Positions 46,539 through 60,200 of a stretch of DNA of 64,000 bases are shown here, piece by piece. The position numbers and the translations under genes were made by a program. Position 1 is the first letter of the stretch. Each line of letters starts with the position of its first letter. Origin of the DNA: Pterobdella sp. o SKG-2022 (lineage: Eukaryota > Annelida > Clitellata > Hirudinida > Piscicolidae); NCBI GenBank assembly GCA_964035795.1, contig OZ038327.1, forward strand, positions 1,438,770-1,502,769. The letters are read 5' to 3'. A model generated the notes under the pieces. It worked only from the letters and a program-made list of their open reading frames with translations. It was not told the origin of the DNA and ran no database searches.

Positions 46539-47602
46539 CATCATCATTATTATTATTATTATCTTTTTTTCATCATTAGCTTCAGTTTTATTCCTATTAT
46601 TATTACTATTATTCATTTTATTATTATTCCTATTATTTATTTTTTTCAAGAATCTTTCAGGTAGGGTCATCAGCTTTCTGATCTGTTGCGCCGTCACCTT
46701 GGCAACCCAGGTTCTTCCAAATATGGCCATTATCAACTCTCTTCTTCCGGTTCTTATTCCGGTTAAAAATTTTTTTTTTCTATTGCATTATTTATAGTTT
46801 TTGTTTTCAACATTTTTTATTTGTACATTTCACCATTAAAAAAATTCCACTAGAGCTTCTACCCATTCATCTTCCTCCAATCTCTGTAATCCACCAACCC
46901 ATCTCCGGCACACCCTTTTTCACCACAACCCTTCCACCCAAACCTTCCCTACACACCCATTATTTCTCAAACCTTCCACAGCTAGCAGCCAAGGTTTGCA
47001 TGCACCCTCTCAACCTCACCCTACCTGCCACCATATGTTCTTCCTACGCCTTTGTTCTGCCTGTCGGCACTGCTTCTAATGCTATTGCTTTCTCTTATGG
47101 CGATGTAACCGTGTTTGATATGGTACGTGGAAGGGTTGGGTCTGGTGGTTATAGAGTTTGAGTTTTAGGAGAATTTTAGGCAAAGAAAGAATGAAAGTGT
47201 ATTTTAGTTAGAAGAAAAAATGGTTAGATGGAAGTTGAGATTAGTTAGTTTTGAAAGTGGAAAATATATTGAGTAGGTTGGATAAATTTCAAGACAGATA
47301 ACAAATCTCATCTCTCTACCAAATTAAATATTTCTCTACTTCACACACAAACACACGTTGAGTTTTGGAATTTCACCAACCCATTACTTCACTCTTACCT
47401 CTTCACTCAATTTTTCCAATCTCATCCAACTTTTCCTCCATCACCTCTCCCCCAGATAAAATGCGGCACAATCACCATGCTGGTATCCCTCATAAGCACA
47501 TTCTTAATCACCCACGCCATTGGTTCAGCTTTTTTTGAGTTTGACGAATGGCCTCCATGGCTCGAAGATTTTCCCAAATGTTTGAATAGTACGAAGCGGT
47601 AG
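41423..47602 (+). CDS. SLC13-family carrier, copy 2, with Lys-rich N-terminal extension and altered cation motifs, 15 exons
   Basis: Paralogue of the gene at 34015-40232 in tandem, with many identical intron positions. Exons: 41423-42199, 42493-42630, 42997-43146, 43454-43569, 44006-44143, 44451-44621, 44925-45060, 45226-45290, 45403-45505, 45604-45674, 45983-46074, 46203-46309, 46651-46761, 46982-47122 and 47456-47602, giving 820 residues. The first exon encodes about 259 residues of Lys/Glu-rich low-complexity sequence, predicted cytosolic, before the first helix. The carrier body keeps [14 protein letters not shown], a GGGLAIGDAF segment and SYAFVLPVGTASNAIAFSYG. However, the first SNT motif reads NNT (411-413) and the second SNV reads PNM (711-713). 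In SLC13 and VcINDY these residues line the sodium sites, so transport is probably altered. The reading frame is intact throughout, so it is not a decayed pseudogene. Confidence 0.88.
42375..42445 (-). other. tRNA-like relic (SINE or tRNA pseudogene) in intron 1 of the second SLC13 gene
   Basis: On the minus strand, TTGGG-ATCGAAT-CTCAA (42380-42396) folds as a five-pair T arm with a seven-base loop. It is preceded by GAGCATTGGGTTTAGAG, which matches the D-arm end and anticodon-arm pattern of several tRNAs. A T-run follows (42362-42370 on the plus strand as A-run). No matching acceptor stem was found, so it is not a working tRNA gene. Confidence 0.5.
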
Positions 47603-48774
47603 TTGTGGTGGTTAGGAAATTGAGTTGTGGTGGTCAGAGGTTGGAGGATTTATATATGAAGATTGGGGTAGTGTGGTGGTGGAGGAGAATAAAGAATGGT
47701 GATATGAAGATGGTAGGATGGTGAAAAAGAATAGATAGGGTGGAAATGAGAAAAATTTGAAAATATAGGAATAGTGGGGGGGGGGTCGGAAGTTATGAGT
47801 GATAGGACGGTGTTTGAAACAAAACTGAAAAAATGAAAGCTTGGAGCAATCTTCTGGTTAATAAAAATTTATAAAATAAATGCAGTTTTGAATTGGATGA
47901 GTGTAAGCTGGAAAAAGAATAACAAAAATAAAAAAAATAATAATAACAACGAGATGAGTGAGTGTAAATATATGCAACATTTGAGTTATCATTTTCCTGT
48001 GATTGTTATATAATTGTATTAAATTTAATTATTACTGGATTAATTAATTTTTTAATTATTATTATAATTAATTTATTTTATTTTTTTTTATTATGTTTTT
48101 TTTTTTTTAATTTCAGTTTCTAAATCATCAAAACTCATTTTTTTGTTTTCTTTTTAATAAAATAGTTAAGACTTTTGAATTTTATTCGTCAAAAAAAGTT
48201 CAGAAGAATTGCATTTAAAAATACTCAAAATTTATTTTTTGTGGTTTTTTGTGAAAATAGTCTAATAATTTTCTCTCAAATGATTTACAAAATGTCAATT
48301 GAACCTACTTAGATGAGTGGCTGACTTTGAAAATGACTGAAACAAGTCTAACAAAAATAAAAAAATAAGAATAATAATGAATAATATAAATAAATAAATA
48401 AATAAATAAAAAACAAATATTGAAGTTAAATTATTAATAATAAAAAATAAATTTTGCAAAAAAAAATAATAATTTTGCCCAAAAAGATTTATTATTTTTT
48501 TAGAATCATCATCAAGACCAACTCCCAGATGCTTAACAATGTCTCCCAAATTTTCACATTTAAAAATAAAATACAAACCAAACAAACGATTTTTGAATAA
48601 TTTTGGTTAATTACGAAATAATATTAAATTATATGAATATTATGGGAATTTCAAAAAAATTTTTCAATAAATAAATATCTTATTTGAATCTAAAAATATA
48701 ATATAATTTAGTAAGGAAATGATAAATTTTGAATCTCAATAATATAAAATTCTCCGTTGTCATTGCACCATGAA
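47603..48774. other. Downstream flank of the second SLC13 gene
   Basis: No gene was seen. The sequence is AT-rich with poly-T and poly-A runs and a few aataaa hexamers. Short ORFs here are low-complexity artefacts. Confidence 0.6.
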
Positions 48775-48971
48775 CGTTGTGATGGCAACGGATGTATTTG
48801 TATCTTTAGCAACCTTATCTGTTGACATGAAAAAGTAATTGTCATAGCAACCAATTGTTATCTTATCAACTTTTTTTTTGTCATAACAACTCTGTTTGTT
48901 TTCATGGCAATTATTTGTTTTCATAGCAATACCAATCGTTGTCATAGAAACGAAACTTCTGCCATAGCAAC
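48775..48971. repeat. Array of X-box-like motifs (catrgcaay), about 8 units at roughly 20-base spacing
   Basis: Related motifs occur at about 48775-48789 (gttgtgatggcaac), 48840-48852 (tgtcatagcaacc), 48879-48890, 48900-48911, 48919-48930, 48938-48951 (gttgtcatagaaac) and 48959-48971 (ctgccatagcaac). They resemble the RFX-binding X-box GTNRCC-N-RGYAAC. The array lies between the tail-to-tail SLC13 genes 2 and 3. It may simply be a short satellite. Confidence 0.55.
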
Positions 48972-51287
48972 GGTATCTAAGTGCCCTACAAGCGAGATTT
49001 GAAAATATAGGTAATCTTTCAAAAAAAATAAAAATATTAATAATTATTTTATTTTTATTATTTAAATAAATATAAAAAAAATAATTTAATTGATGATCAA
49101 TAATGAAACAATAATAAAAAGATTTTGTCAACAGAATACCAGTGATAATAATAATAATAATGTAAACATACTTTAAACAAAACGAACTATTTAGAAAATG
49201 GAGCTGAAAACAAGGTTAGCAAATATCTTTCATTAGAGGTTCATCAACAGAAATAATAAAAATAATAATAATAATTATAATAATAATAAGAATAAAAAAA
49301 AATGCCTTTTTATATGTTCGAAAGAATTGTGAATAATAACAATAATAGTCATATAATAATAAAGATAATAATAATAAAGATAATAATAATAATAAAGATA
49401 ATAATAATAAAAAATGAGTTATTGTTTTTATTGATCTAGAGAAAATTGCACTAGCGTATATCAGAGAAAAAACTATTAATATTCATGGAGCTATAAATAG
49501 CCATGAGCAATATCTATTTTTAGATCTACTTATTAAGCGATGGTGGAATTAGATTTAGTTCAAGCTTGCTTAAGAAAGATAGTGATGAAAAAAAGATTAT
49601 GAGATAACGATGATGGTAGTGATGATGATAGTCGGGATGGTAACTGTACTGGTCTTGATAATGAAATCGGTAAAAAACCTTTTTACAGTTAGTCTTATTA
49701 TCAAAAATTCATTATCATTATCTCCTTTATTAATATTTTGATTTTTATTATTATTATTTTATTATTATTATTAGTAGTAGTATAGAATATAATGTGTATT
49801 TATTCCGAATCTTGCATATGATTCAGAAATTTACTCGAATTAAAAGAATAATAACAATAATAAAAACAAACTATGATAGAACAATAAAAATAATGAAAAA
49901 TAACAATATAATAACAAATCGCCTCAATTATAAAACCAACAACATTAATACTAGGTGGAAGTTTGCTAATAATAAAAATAAAAGAAAATAGTAATAATAA
50001 GATTAATATACTATACTACTACTAGTAGTAGTAGTAGTAGTACTAATAACAACAATAAGAATAAGAATAATAAAAACAATAAGAATGCAAAAAGCCATAA
50101 ATTTCAAATAGAATTGAAGGCAGCATAACATTCACAAATCATTTCAGAACAATAATAATAAAATAATAAATAATAATGATAATAATAAAAATAATAATAG
50201 GGCAAATTATAAATATTATTTAGGGAATTTTCCTACATCATCATTTGATTTGAAAAAGATGGAAACAACAGTTGATCGAAAAATCAATAATGATTAATAA
50301 TTAAAAAAATAAAAATAATAATAATAAAAATAATAATCAATTTGATATAAAAACGTTGTAATGATAAATCTGATACATCCAAGATCTGTCTAACCCTGCA
50401 TAGGAATTCTAAAAGTAGAGCTAAGTTTCGAAATTAATTACATAGCGCTTAACTTGCTTATTGAAGATTTTTATGAGAATTGTAATTTTTCAGTTTATTT
50501 TTAAAAATTTTCTGTAATAAATGCGTTTAATTTTTTAAAAAAATGAAATTTTTAAAAAATCATTTATATGTAAAAATTTCTGGTATTTATACAACAACTC
50601 AGCATAAAAATAGTACCAAAAACACTAAATACCTCCAATAAATTTGTTTACCGCTTCATTTCATTAATTTTCACTTTAAAAATTCAGCAAAAACAGTAAA
50701 GGTGACAAAAACATCCATAAAAACAAAATGAATAATAAGAATGAAATTTCCTCTTATTATCATTTTAACCAATGATTTGATTTTTCTTTCAATTAACATC
50801 ATCACAGATCTTTTACCAAAACCTTTTTCCCTCTAATTCAAATCTTTCATCAAAAACTCTCAACCAATAGATGCACAGAGAAGATTTCCTTCACCTTTTA
50901 CTGAACTTCTGTTTCCACTTTTCCCATTCCTTATCATACCTTCAACTACTCATCCACTTTTCTATCTTGTATAATTTTTCTGCCTTGAGTATAGTTAGTT
51001 CACTTTTATTCATCAGAATTATTGTTTTTTTTTAAATTATTTTTTTCTCCAACAGAATTAATTTTTTATCACTAGATAATGTAAACTAGCCTTATGAAAA
51101 GCTTCGTGTCATTTAATAAATACTTTGTGTTTGTTGTCCTTACTTTGATATTCAGGCTATTATACTTCATCAGTATTAATTCTATTCAGCAAAATTTTTT
51201 TACGGGTAATACTTTTCCCTCTACTTTCCTATTGTACAGTAGAATTATCCTTTTTCTCCATTATTTATTGAATCTTTCCCTTCCCCC
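48972..51287. other. Intergenic region between convergent SLC13 genes
   Basis: No coding exon was seen. It holds AAT-type repeats (49256-49400, 50150-50340) and a (CTA)n/(TAG)n inverted tract at about 50010-50045 that could form a hairpin. Confidence 0.6.
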
Positions 51288-54200
51288 TCATTTGGTTGAA
51301 TTGCTGATACGAGCCCAGTCTGGGAAAGTATGCAGGTCAAAGTATTTAAAGCCCCAGGTGCTTGTGATGAAATGTAGGATAACCATGCAGAAAATGGTTA
51401 AAGGAATACCAGCGGTTACCTGGGGGAATGGTGAGTTGGAGTGGTTTGGATTTGAGGGTGGTTGGGTGGTTTTGGGTTAGGGATTTTGGGTTATGGTATT
51501 AGAGTTGGTTTGGTGTTGAAATAAGATTGAGTAGTTTTGTATTTTGGGTTGAAAGTTTGATAAAAAAGTTGATAGTGGAAAATCTCAATAGAGAATTGTT
51601 TCAATCTTACTACCTTCCTACCAATGGCTACTACTTCACTATCTCACCACTAGGCTACCAAATTTTTTCACTCCACCATCCTTAACCACATTCCACCATC
51701 TTTACCCTTACCCTCAACCCACCACTCTTACCATATCCTTCATCTTTAAGCCCCCATGAGCATATACAATAGCGTTAGGAGGAGTGGACACCGGTAGAAT
51801 GAAGGCGAAAGAGGTGCTGATAGTGACAGGAATCATAAGGTATAATGGATGTACTGTCACCATCTCTGCCTGTATTGGTGGGTGGGTGAGTGGTGGTTTG
51901 GTGGGGGGTTTCTGGGTGTGTGGATAAGTGAGTTGGTGAGTGGATAGCTGGGTCGATAGATACATGAGTATGCAGGTGGATGAGTAGGGGGAATAGGTAG
52001 ATGAGTAAAAGAATGAATGGGTAGGTAGATGGGTGGTTAGATGGGTGGATGGGTGGTTAGATGGGTGGATGGGTGGTTAGATGGGTAAATTAATAGAATA
52101 AATTAATTTCTAAATTTAAATTTTTTTTAGTTTTTGCACTATACTATGTAGTTTTTTTTAATGATTTTTATTCAAATCTCTAATTTTATCCCTAAAAAAC
52201 AACCCACTCTCCAACCTCCGCACCCAACTTACCAATTCTGCCAATATAGGCATGAAGATGGTAGCAGTAGCTACATTACTGGTGAACGTGGTGAGAATGA
52301 CGGTGATGAGGGTGATGACGACGACAATGAGAAAATGGGGGAGGCTTTGGAAAGTTATTAGTACTCTGCCCATGTGGTTGGCTAAGCCTGATATCTGAGG
52401 GGGATGAGAGGGAGAGGTGTAAGTGAGAGAGAAGGGGTGGTTGGCGTGGGTGAGTGGAAGAAGATTGAAAGAGGAAAAGTGAAGAACTAGAAGATTGAAA
52501 GTTCAGCCAAATTGGTGAGCTAAAAAGCTGAAAGGTTAAAAAAAACTGAACAGGATAATACCACTTGATGATGTGAGCTAGACTTGCGAAAAACTTCGTG
52601 GTTTAGATTAATAAATATTTGGTGTTTGTATACTTTACTAAGTAAGCAGAAAAATAAATCTAGTTTGTGTATTATTTTTAAAAATTAGTCTGATTTATTT
52701 GTTTTATTCAGTTCAAACATCCCAAAATAACATCAGCCGCCAACCTTGCACGCTTCAGCCAGAGCAAACCCTCCTCCCAGAACTAGCAGAACTCCCCATG
52801 GCATTTTTTTGGATACGGTCGGCCAGTCGAGCAAAGAGGTGGACGCTTTCATGTGTTTCTTTGGGGTTCTCGGGCCCTTACCGCACCTCAGAAAGCCGGG
52901 TAGTTGGCAGGGGTAGATGAAGAGGAAGGTCGAGACGCTTATAGCTACGCAAGCGTCTGTTACGTAGCTGGGTGGTGGTGGATGTTGGGTGCAGTGTGAG
53001 TGATAGGTGATATAAAGTGAAAAAGATGGGGGTGTGATGGATGGCACAGGGTAGTATAGTGGGTGGGTGTTTGGTGAGTGGGACGATAAGAGATTGTTTT
53101 TGGTTGATAGAGGAAAGAGGTGGATGAGTGAATGAAATGTAGCAAAATATATAAGAAATTTGTCGTATTTATAGTAGTCTTTTAAAGAAAAAAATCATTT
53201 AAATAGTTTAATAATAGAACACAAGTCAAATAAAGTACCAAAGATTATAAATAAGCTGGAGATAAAAAATAGGCCAAAGATTATAAATATATCAAAAAGT
53301 TTAAATGAAAAAAATGCTTTCATATTGGAAAAGATTATAAATTATTCAAAAATTATACGTAAATTTGAGGTTATAATTAAACCAAAGATCATAAACAAAC
53401 AAACTTGTTGTCAAGGAGGTCTCCCCATCCGGGAACTACTTCGGGGTTTCTTGTCAACCATAAGCCCGCCAAAACAATAAAGTGTAGCAATACACCTATC
53501 TCTGCAAAACTTTTGGGAAGAAGGGGGTTGGAGGAAAAGGAAAAAGGCTAGGTGAGTGGTTGATAGAGGGTTGTTGAGGGGGTATTGAAAGAGGGGTTTG
53601 AGTCTTTTTGGGGGATTGAGGGCTTAGAAATGAGGGACAAAAGAGATGGGTGCTTGAGAAATACAAATGGGTTTTAGTTGTTGGGTGAAAGTTATAGAAT
53701 AGAAATGGGGGAGAGAGGATGTTTATTATTATTGATTCTTGCTCTACTACTACTACTACTACTACAACTAAATTTTTTATTAAAAAATCATTTCTTTTAG
53801 CATATTTATAATCTTCTTACCTTATAGACCCTAATTTCCGGTACTCCCTCTTGATGACGTCACTCACCGTTTCAACATCTACTTCCTGTTCCTCTTTGGT
53901 GGCTCCTTTGAATGCATTCCTGTGGGTTATTTATAGCTTCTAATATTTTTATTATTTATTATTTGTATTGCCTATTTTTTTCTTTTTGTTATTAAATCTG
54001 TGTTTATTTTTCATTTTTTATTATTTCTATTATTCTATTTTTATTTAAAATCATTATTTCTATTTTTATATTGACATCATAAATTATACGTTCTATATCT
54101 ACTTTTGTAATTTTTTCCATTAAACATTATTTATAGAACTCTTTAAGTTTACGTCACTAATCAAATCTATAATTGTATTTCAATGTATTATCTCACATGT

Positions 54201-57200
54201 AAAATTGCTTCGGTTTATTATAGTTTTTATTATTATCATTATTTTTATTATTCATCCACCCACCACATATAAAACTACCACGACTTCAACGTCCACACAC
54301 ATCTCAAGTCTCAAGTTTCAACCGTCATATCCCATTCCGCTATTCAACCCCAAAATCCCCCCCTTCTTTGCCGCACTTTAACCATTTCACCATACCTTGC
54401 TTTTTTTTATCATACCTTGCCCCTCTCATTCCACTCCATTCAAAAAATTTTTTCTACTTATCCTCTTCCTTCCATCTCTCACCACCATTTCTTCTTTCCA
54501 CCTCTCACCACCATTTCTTCTTTCCATCTCTCACCACCATTTCTTTTTTCCATCTCTCACCATCATTTCATCCTTCATCACCCACCACCAACCTTCCAAG
54601 GAAGAAGAGCAACAGCCACAACCATGACGTCACTAAGGCTAGAAGCATGTTGGGGATTGAGAGAACGAACCAAGAACTGAAGTTGATACCCGCTTGTCCT
54701 TGGTAGATGCTGGAGGAGTGGTTGGGGGGAAAAAAGGGGTTTTGGGGTTTTTTGGGAAAGAAGGAAAATATCGGAAGGGGGGTGTGAGAAATGATTTAAA
54801 GAAAATAATTCTAAAAATGGTGTAAACTAAAACAGCAAACCATTCTTCTTTCCCCCCCAACTCACGAGTCAGTCTGTCCCTTGAGGACAATATTTGGTCC
54901 AGTCCCTGTCAATGTTCCAGTACCACCAATGTTGGCAGCGTAACATATGCTTAACCTCAAAGCTTTGCCGAAGTTTCTGAAGTCTGGGTCTTTGTGGACT
55001 TCACTGTTGAGTTTGGGGGAGGAGGTGAGGTTCGGGGTGGAAGGGTGAGGTTTGGGGGCCGGGGATGAAGTTTGGGGTTGAAAACAGTTTTTGAGCTCAA
55101 ATAAATTTCTATTCTTTCTTTAATGCTAATTTGATTCCCAAATTAGATTTGAGAACTTTTTTCAAAAAATATCATGAAATTTATATATATCAACAAAATC
55201 ACTTACTGATCATCATCATCACCGCCATCTTCTTCGTCTTCATCTTCCTCTTCATCTTTTTCCTTCTTTGCTTCCTTTTCCATCTCTTCATCCGTTGTGC
55301 CAATGATGATTTTGATTGACCCACTTTTGGCTTTTCGTAGATCACTTTCAGAGTGGTTTGGTATGTTGAGGGTCACAACCGAAGATTTCGGTTGGTAAAG
55401 TGAAGCGCTAGAACGGTTTTTCGGGGGTTTTGGGGGCGTGGAGGGTGGTAAAAGGAGCGAGCTTTGGCGTGGAATTGCACTTTTGATTTTAACTTGCGTC
55501 TTTGGTAACATGGGGTTGCTTACTGAGGGCTTAAGGGGCGTGCCTTCAATGACGTAATCATCTAGGGGGCTTTTAACCTTTTTTTGTTTATCTTTTTTTT
55601 TGCTTTCTAGTAGTAGTTTCATGTCGTTTCTATTTATATTATTATCATTTTTGTTATTATTATTATTATTGTTGATATTATTGTTCAAATCAGGAGAAGT
55701 AGCAGAGCTTTTGAAACAGTTTTTAGACTCTTTGACTGGCACTTCAACCGGAACTTCCGTTTTCTGTCGTTTATTATACTGAAAAAATTTTTTTTTTGTT
55801 TTATTTTCGTTTTGATCTGTATTATCGCTTGTCTGCAACATGGTGGACTTTGAATGCTTTTTGGTTTTTTCAAGTTTTATGTTCTTTGGTGAATCAGATG
55901 TTGATTTATCGCTCAATTCAGCAGTTTTTGGGGTATTTACAAGTTCATCTTTTTTTTCACACGTACCATTTTCTTTTAGTTTTCTGTCTCTTTTGTTCAT
56001 CCCACCATCTTCTTCCTCTTCCTCGTAAGAATCTGGAGATTGCTCCAATATTGGTGGTTGAGTCTTAAACACTTTCGACTGAGATTGGAACATCGACCTC
56101 GCCCCCAGTTGACCTTTACCCTTTGGCACTTTTTTAACCAGAAGCTCCTCTTTTTTATTTGGATCACTTTTTTTATCTTGCTCATCTGTTTTTGTTGGTT
56201 CTGATCTTTTTCTGGAGTTTTCCTTATTTCCGTCTGCACTACTATTATCCTCATCATCATCGTCATCTTTTTTCTCTTTTTTCATTCCTTCATTCATTTT
56301 TCTCTCGTCTTCTTTCTTATTTTCAACACCAATGTCTTTTTTTTGATTTCCTTGTTCTGTTATTTTTCTTATATCTTTTCCATCTTTTGCACCCGCACTA
56401 TCTTTTTCAACCTTTTCTCCATCTTTTTTACCACCATCTTTTCTATTGTTTTTGCCAATTTCCCCATTATTTTTTCCTTTATCGCTAATTTTACTAGTCT
56501 TCCCAACATCATCACCATTTTTCCCCTTAGCTTTTCCACCACCACCGCTACTGAAACCTTCACTATTTTTTTTATCAACACCACCAACACCACCACCACT
56601 CACATCTTCATCCTCATCATCTATCATAGGTATCTCCATCAATGTAAGGCAAGTCTCATTCTTCGTGATGCCATCTGACTCCTCTTCAAACAGCAGCACA
56701 CTCTCATTCTTTGGCAACACTGGGTCCATTACGTATCTGAGGGTGAGTATTTTTATTGTTATTTTTTTTGTTGTTTTTATTATTTTTTTGTTGCTTCTCA
56801 TTAATATTCAATTTATTTTTGTTCTTATTGTTGTTGTTTTCATTCATTTTATAACTTTTTTGCCGTCTCAATTTTTTGTAAAAAAACTTTTCAACCTAAT
56901 AATTCCAAACTCCTTTTGAACGTTTTCAAAATTGAGAAATCAAATGAAGTGCTATAAAATCAAACCTTCCGCCTTCTTCTTCCGGTGGAGGTGTTTCCGT
57001 TTCCGAGTCACTCGAACAAGATTCAGGTTGACATATTTCTAAAGGAATTTCTTCGCCCGCCGCTGTGTAAAAGAGGATTTAAATAATAAATGGTTAAAGC
57101 GGGATTCAGATAATTAATGGTCAAATGGGAATTTAGGTTATAAATGTTTAAAATTAGATTTGTATAATGAATGGTTGAAAGAGAATTTAAATAACAAATG

Positions 57201-60200
57201 AATAAAATAGAATTTAGATTATAAATGTTGAAAAAGAAACTTGAATAATAAATGGTTGAAAAAGAACTTAGGCTATGAATGTTTGAAACGGGATTAAGAT
57301 GATTAACAGGTGAAAAAAATTTCATGGGTTGAGAGTTAAAAAAAATTTAATTCATTTGGAAAAAAATCAAAAACAAAAGAAAAATCAGTTTTAATGCAAA
57401 AAATTATTAATTATTCGCAATTTTAATATAGTTTCTATTAATGTTATCCAAAACAAAATATAATGTAATAAAAATAAGAAGATAATAACAATAATGAAAC
57501 TACTAATAAAAACAATAAAAATAATAACAAAAATTATAACAACAAAAATAAAAAAAACAAAAAATAATAAAAATAAAAACAATAAAAAAAATAGAAATAA
57601 TAAAAATAAAAAAATAAAAGCAATAAAAAGAATAAAAATAGCAATAGCAATAACAGTTGAAGGTCGGCAAGAAAACTTCAACGTTGAAAAGCCCTTAATC
57701 TTCAATTTTTTTCATTATTATTTCATTATTTTTATTATTCTTATTATTCTTATTTCTTTTTATTATTCTTATTATTCTTATTTCTTTTTATTATTTTTAT
57801 TATTCTTATTTCTTTTTATTATTTTTATTATTCTTATTTCTTTTTATTATTTTTATTATTTTTATTTCTTTTTATTATTTTTATTATTCTCATTTCTTTT
57901 CATTATTTTTTTTTCTAATTATTATTATTATTTCTAATGATTTTTTTTCTTTTTTTTCTTTTTGTCATATTGAAACTTTTGAATGTTTTTCATCGAAATA
58001 ATATTTTTATTTTTATTATTCCGATTATTTTTTTTATCTTCTTGTACTTATTATTATTTTTCTTATTATTTTCAACGATGGTATTTTTATTGATATTGTT
58101 TCCATCTTTGTTATTATTATCATTATTATTACTATTTTTATTGTTTTTCTTATTTTTATTATTATTGTTTGCTTTAAGTAGAGTCTTCACTTTAAAACTA
58201 ACTCAAATAAAACACATGTTAATCATTGTCAATTAATTACAATAATAATAAAAAAAACAACAATAGTTATAAAGAATAATAATAATCATCATCATAAAAA
58301 TAATGACGTCAATAATAACAATAACATCAATAATCGTAATTGTTTTTTTATTGTTATTCATATTATTATTTTACTCATAATTTTATTATCATTTTTTTGA
58401 TTTTTTAAAAATTGATATTATTATTATTATTGTTGTTTTTGTTTCTATTTAAACTTTTTTTTTATTTGTGATTTTTTATTGTATTTTTTTTCATTTTTTC
58501 CTCACATTAGCAATGCAATAACAATTGAATGCAAAAAAAACATAATTATTTCAGTTTTTTTATTAAAAAAAAATGTCAATGACAACAATAATAATTATGG
58601 TAAAAAAAATAATGCTGATAATAAAAATAACAATGATATTAATGAAAAAAAATAATGATAATAATATAATAATAACAAAACAACAGTAAAAATAATAACA
58701 ACAATAATAAAATAAATAAAAAACATAAGAATAACAATAATAACAATAATAAAAACTACAGGAAGCGCGCTGAATTAATTGGTGATACAAAAGCAGAAAT
58801 CAATTTTTCAAATTCCATGGAAAAAATAATAATAAAAATATTTATTTTTATTATGATATTATGATTTTTATTATTTTCATTTATGGTGCTAGTTTTTTCC
58901 TTTTTATACTAATAATAACAATAATAATAATTTTTATAATTATTCAAATCATCATCATTACCATCCTCATCATTACCATCCTCATCATTACCATCCTCAT
59001 CATTACCATCACCACCACCCTACCATCACCATTATCAACAATCCACTTTATTACTTTTTTTTTCTTATTCTAACACCTCCTTTTCCTCATAAACCACACC
59101 CCATCAAAACCGTCATAAACCATACCCCATCAAATCCCCCTCAAACCCCCATAAACCACACCCCATCAAAACCCTCATAAACCACACCCCATCAAAAACC
59201 CCTACATAAAAAACACCCCGTCAAAACAAAAATCTAAATCACATCAAATCAAACAAAAACGACCTCTAGAAATCCCAATAGAGGACTGCTTAAAATAACA
59301 GCCAACAAGCTGAGAAAGGTATTTTTCTCATTTTTTTTAATTTTTTTGTTTTAAATTTTTTTTTTTTTAATTTAAGATATTTAATCAAACGTTGATAACC
59401 TGAAACAGGTGAAATTTGAATAAAAAAGCATGAAAAATGTTGAAAACAAAAAAAATAATGAAAAAATAAAGATTGAAAAAAAATTAAAAAACAAAAAAAA
59501 TACAAAGAAAAAAAAAAAAAAAATTCAATTATCATTTATTTAACATTAAAAAATTTTTTTCGTTATTTTTATTATTAATTTTTCTTCCTTCATTGTAAGT
59601 TCTATTTTAATCTCCTTAATCAGCATAAAGCTGTGTACCAAACCCCATAAAAAATTCGAAAGTCTTTTAAGTTACTGATGCTATCATTATTATTCACCAT
59701 AAAACTAATGTTGCTATCAACTCTCCCAACCTTGACCTACCCCTCTTCTCAACCCTCTACTACCTCACTACCCCACTTCCAACTAACGTCTACAAGGCAG
59801 GATAGCAAACGAGGCTTCTCTCACCCTCTTTTTGTGCTCAAGCAACTCCCTCAAGACAGCATGGGAGATCGGTACCATCATGGCTGTAGTTGCAGTGTTG
59901 CTCAACCACATAGACAAAGAGGCTGTGACGCTCATGAAGCCGAACATAATCCTGGTTGGAGATTGGTAGGGTTTGAGTGAGTTTGGGGGAAGAGGTGAAG
60001 GGTTCGAGGTGTTTGAAGATAGGTTTAAAGATTTGGAGGTTTTGGCAAAAGGGTTTGAGTTGAAGAGGTTTTGGATGCTTAAAGGGTGGGTTTGAGGTTT
60101 GGGGTTTAAAGTTTTCGAGATGGCTTATAATAGGAACACTCATTATTTTTCATAGAAACATCTGAAACTTTTTATAGATTTTTATAGGTTGGTTATGTTA

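Noticed and set aside
46476..46736. Poly-Ile and Asn-rich ORFs at 46476-46736, 61435-61752, 57494-57937 and similar places.
   Set aside because: They come from ATT/AAT microsatellites, run through confirmed intron sequence and have no independent coding evidence.
48760..49131. 123-codon minus ORF between the SLC13 genes.
   Set aside because: It is a reading of the X-box-like repeat plus AT-rich flank, with low complexity and no family motif.
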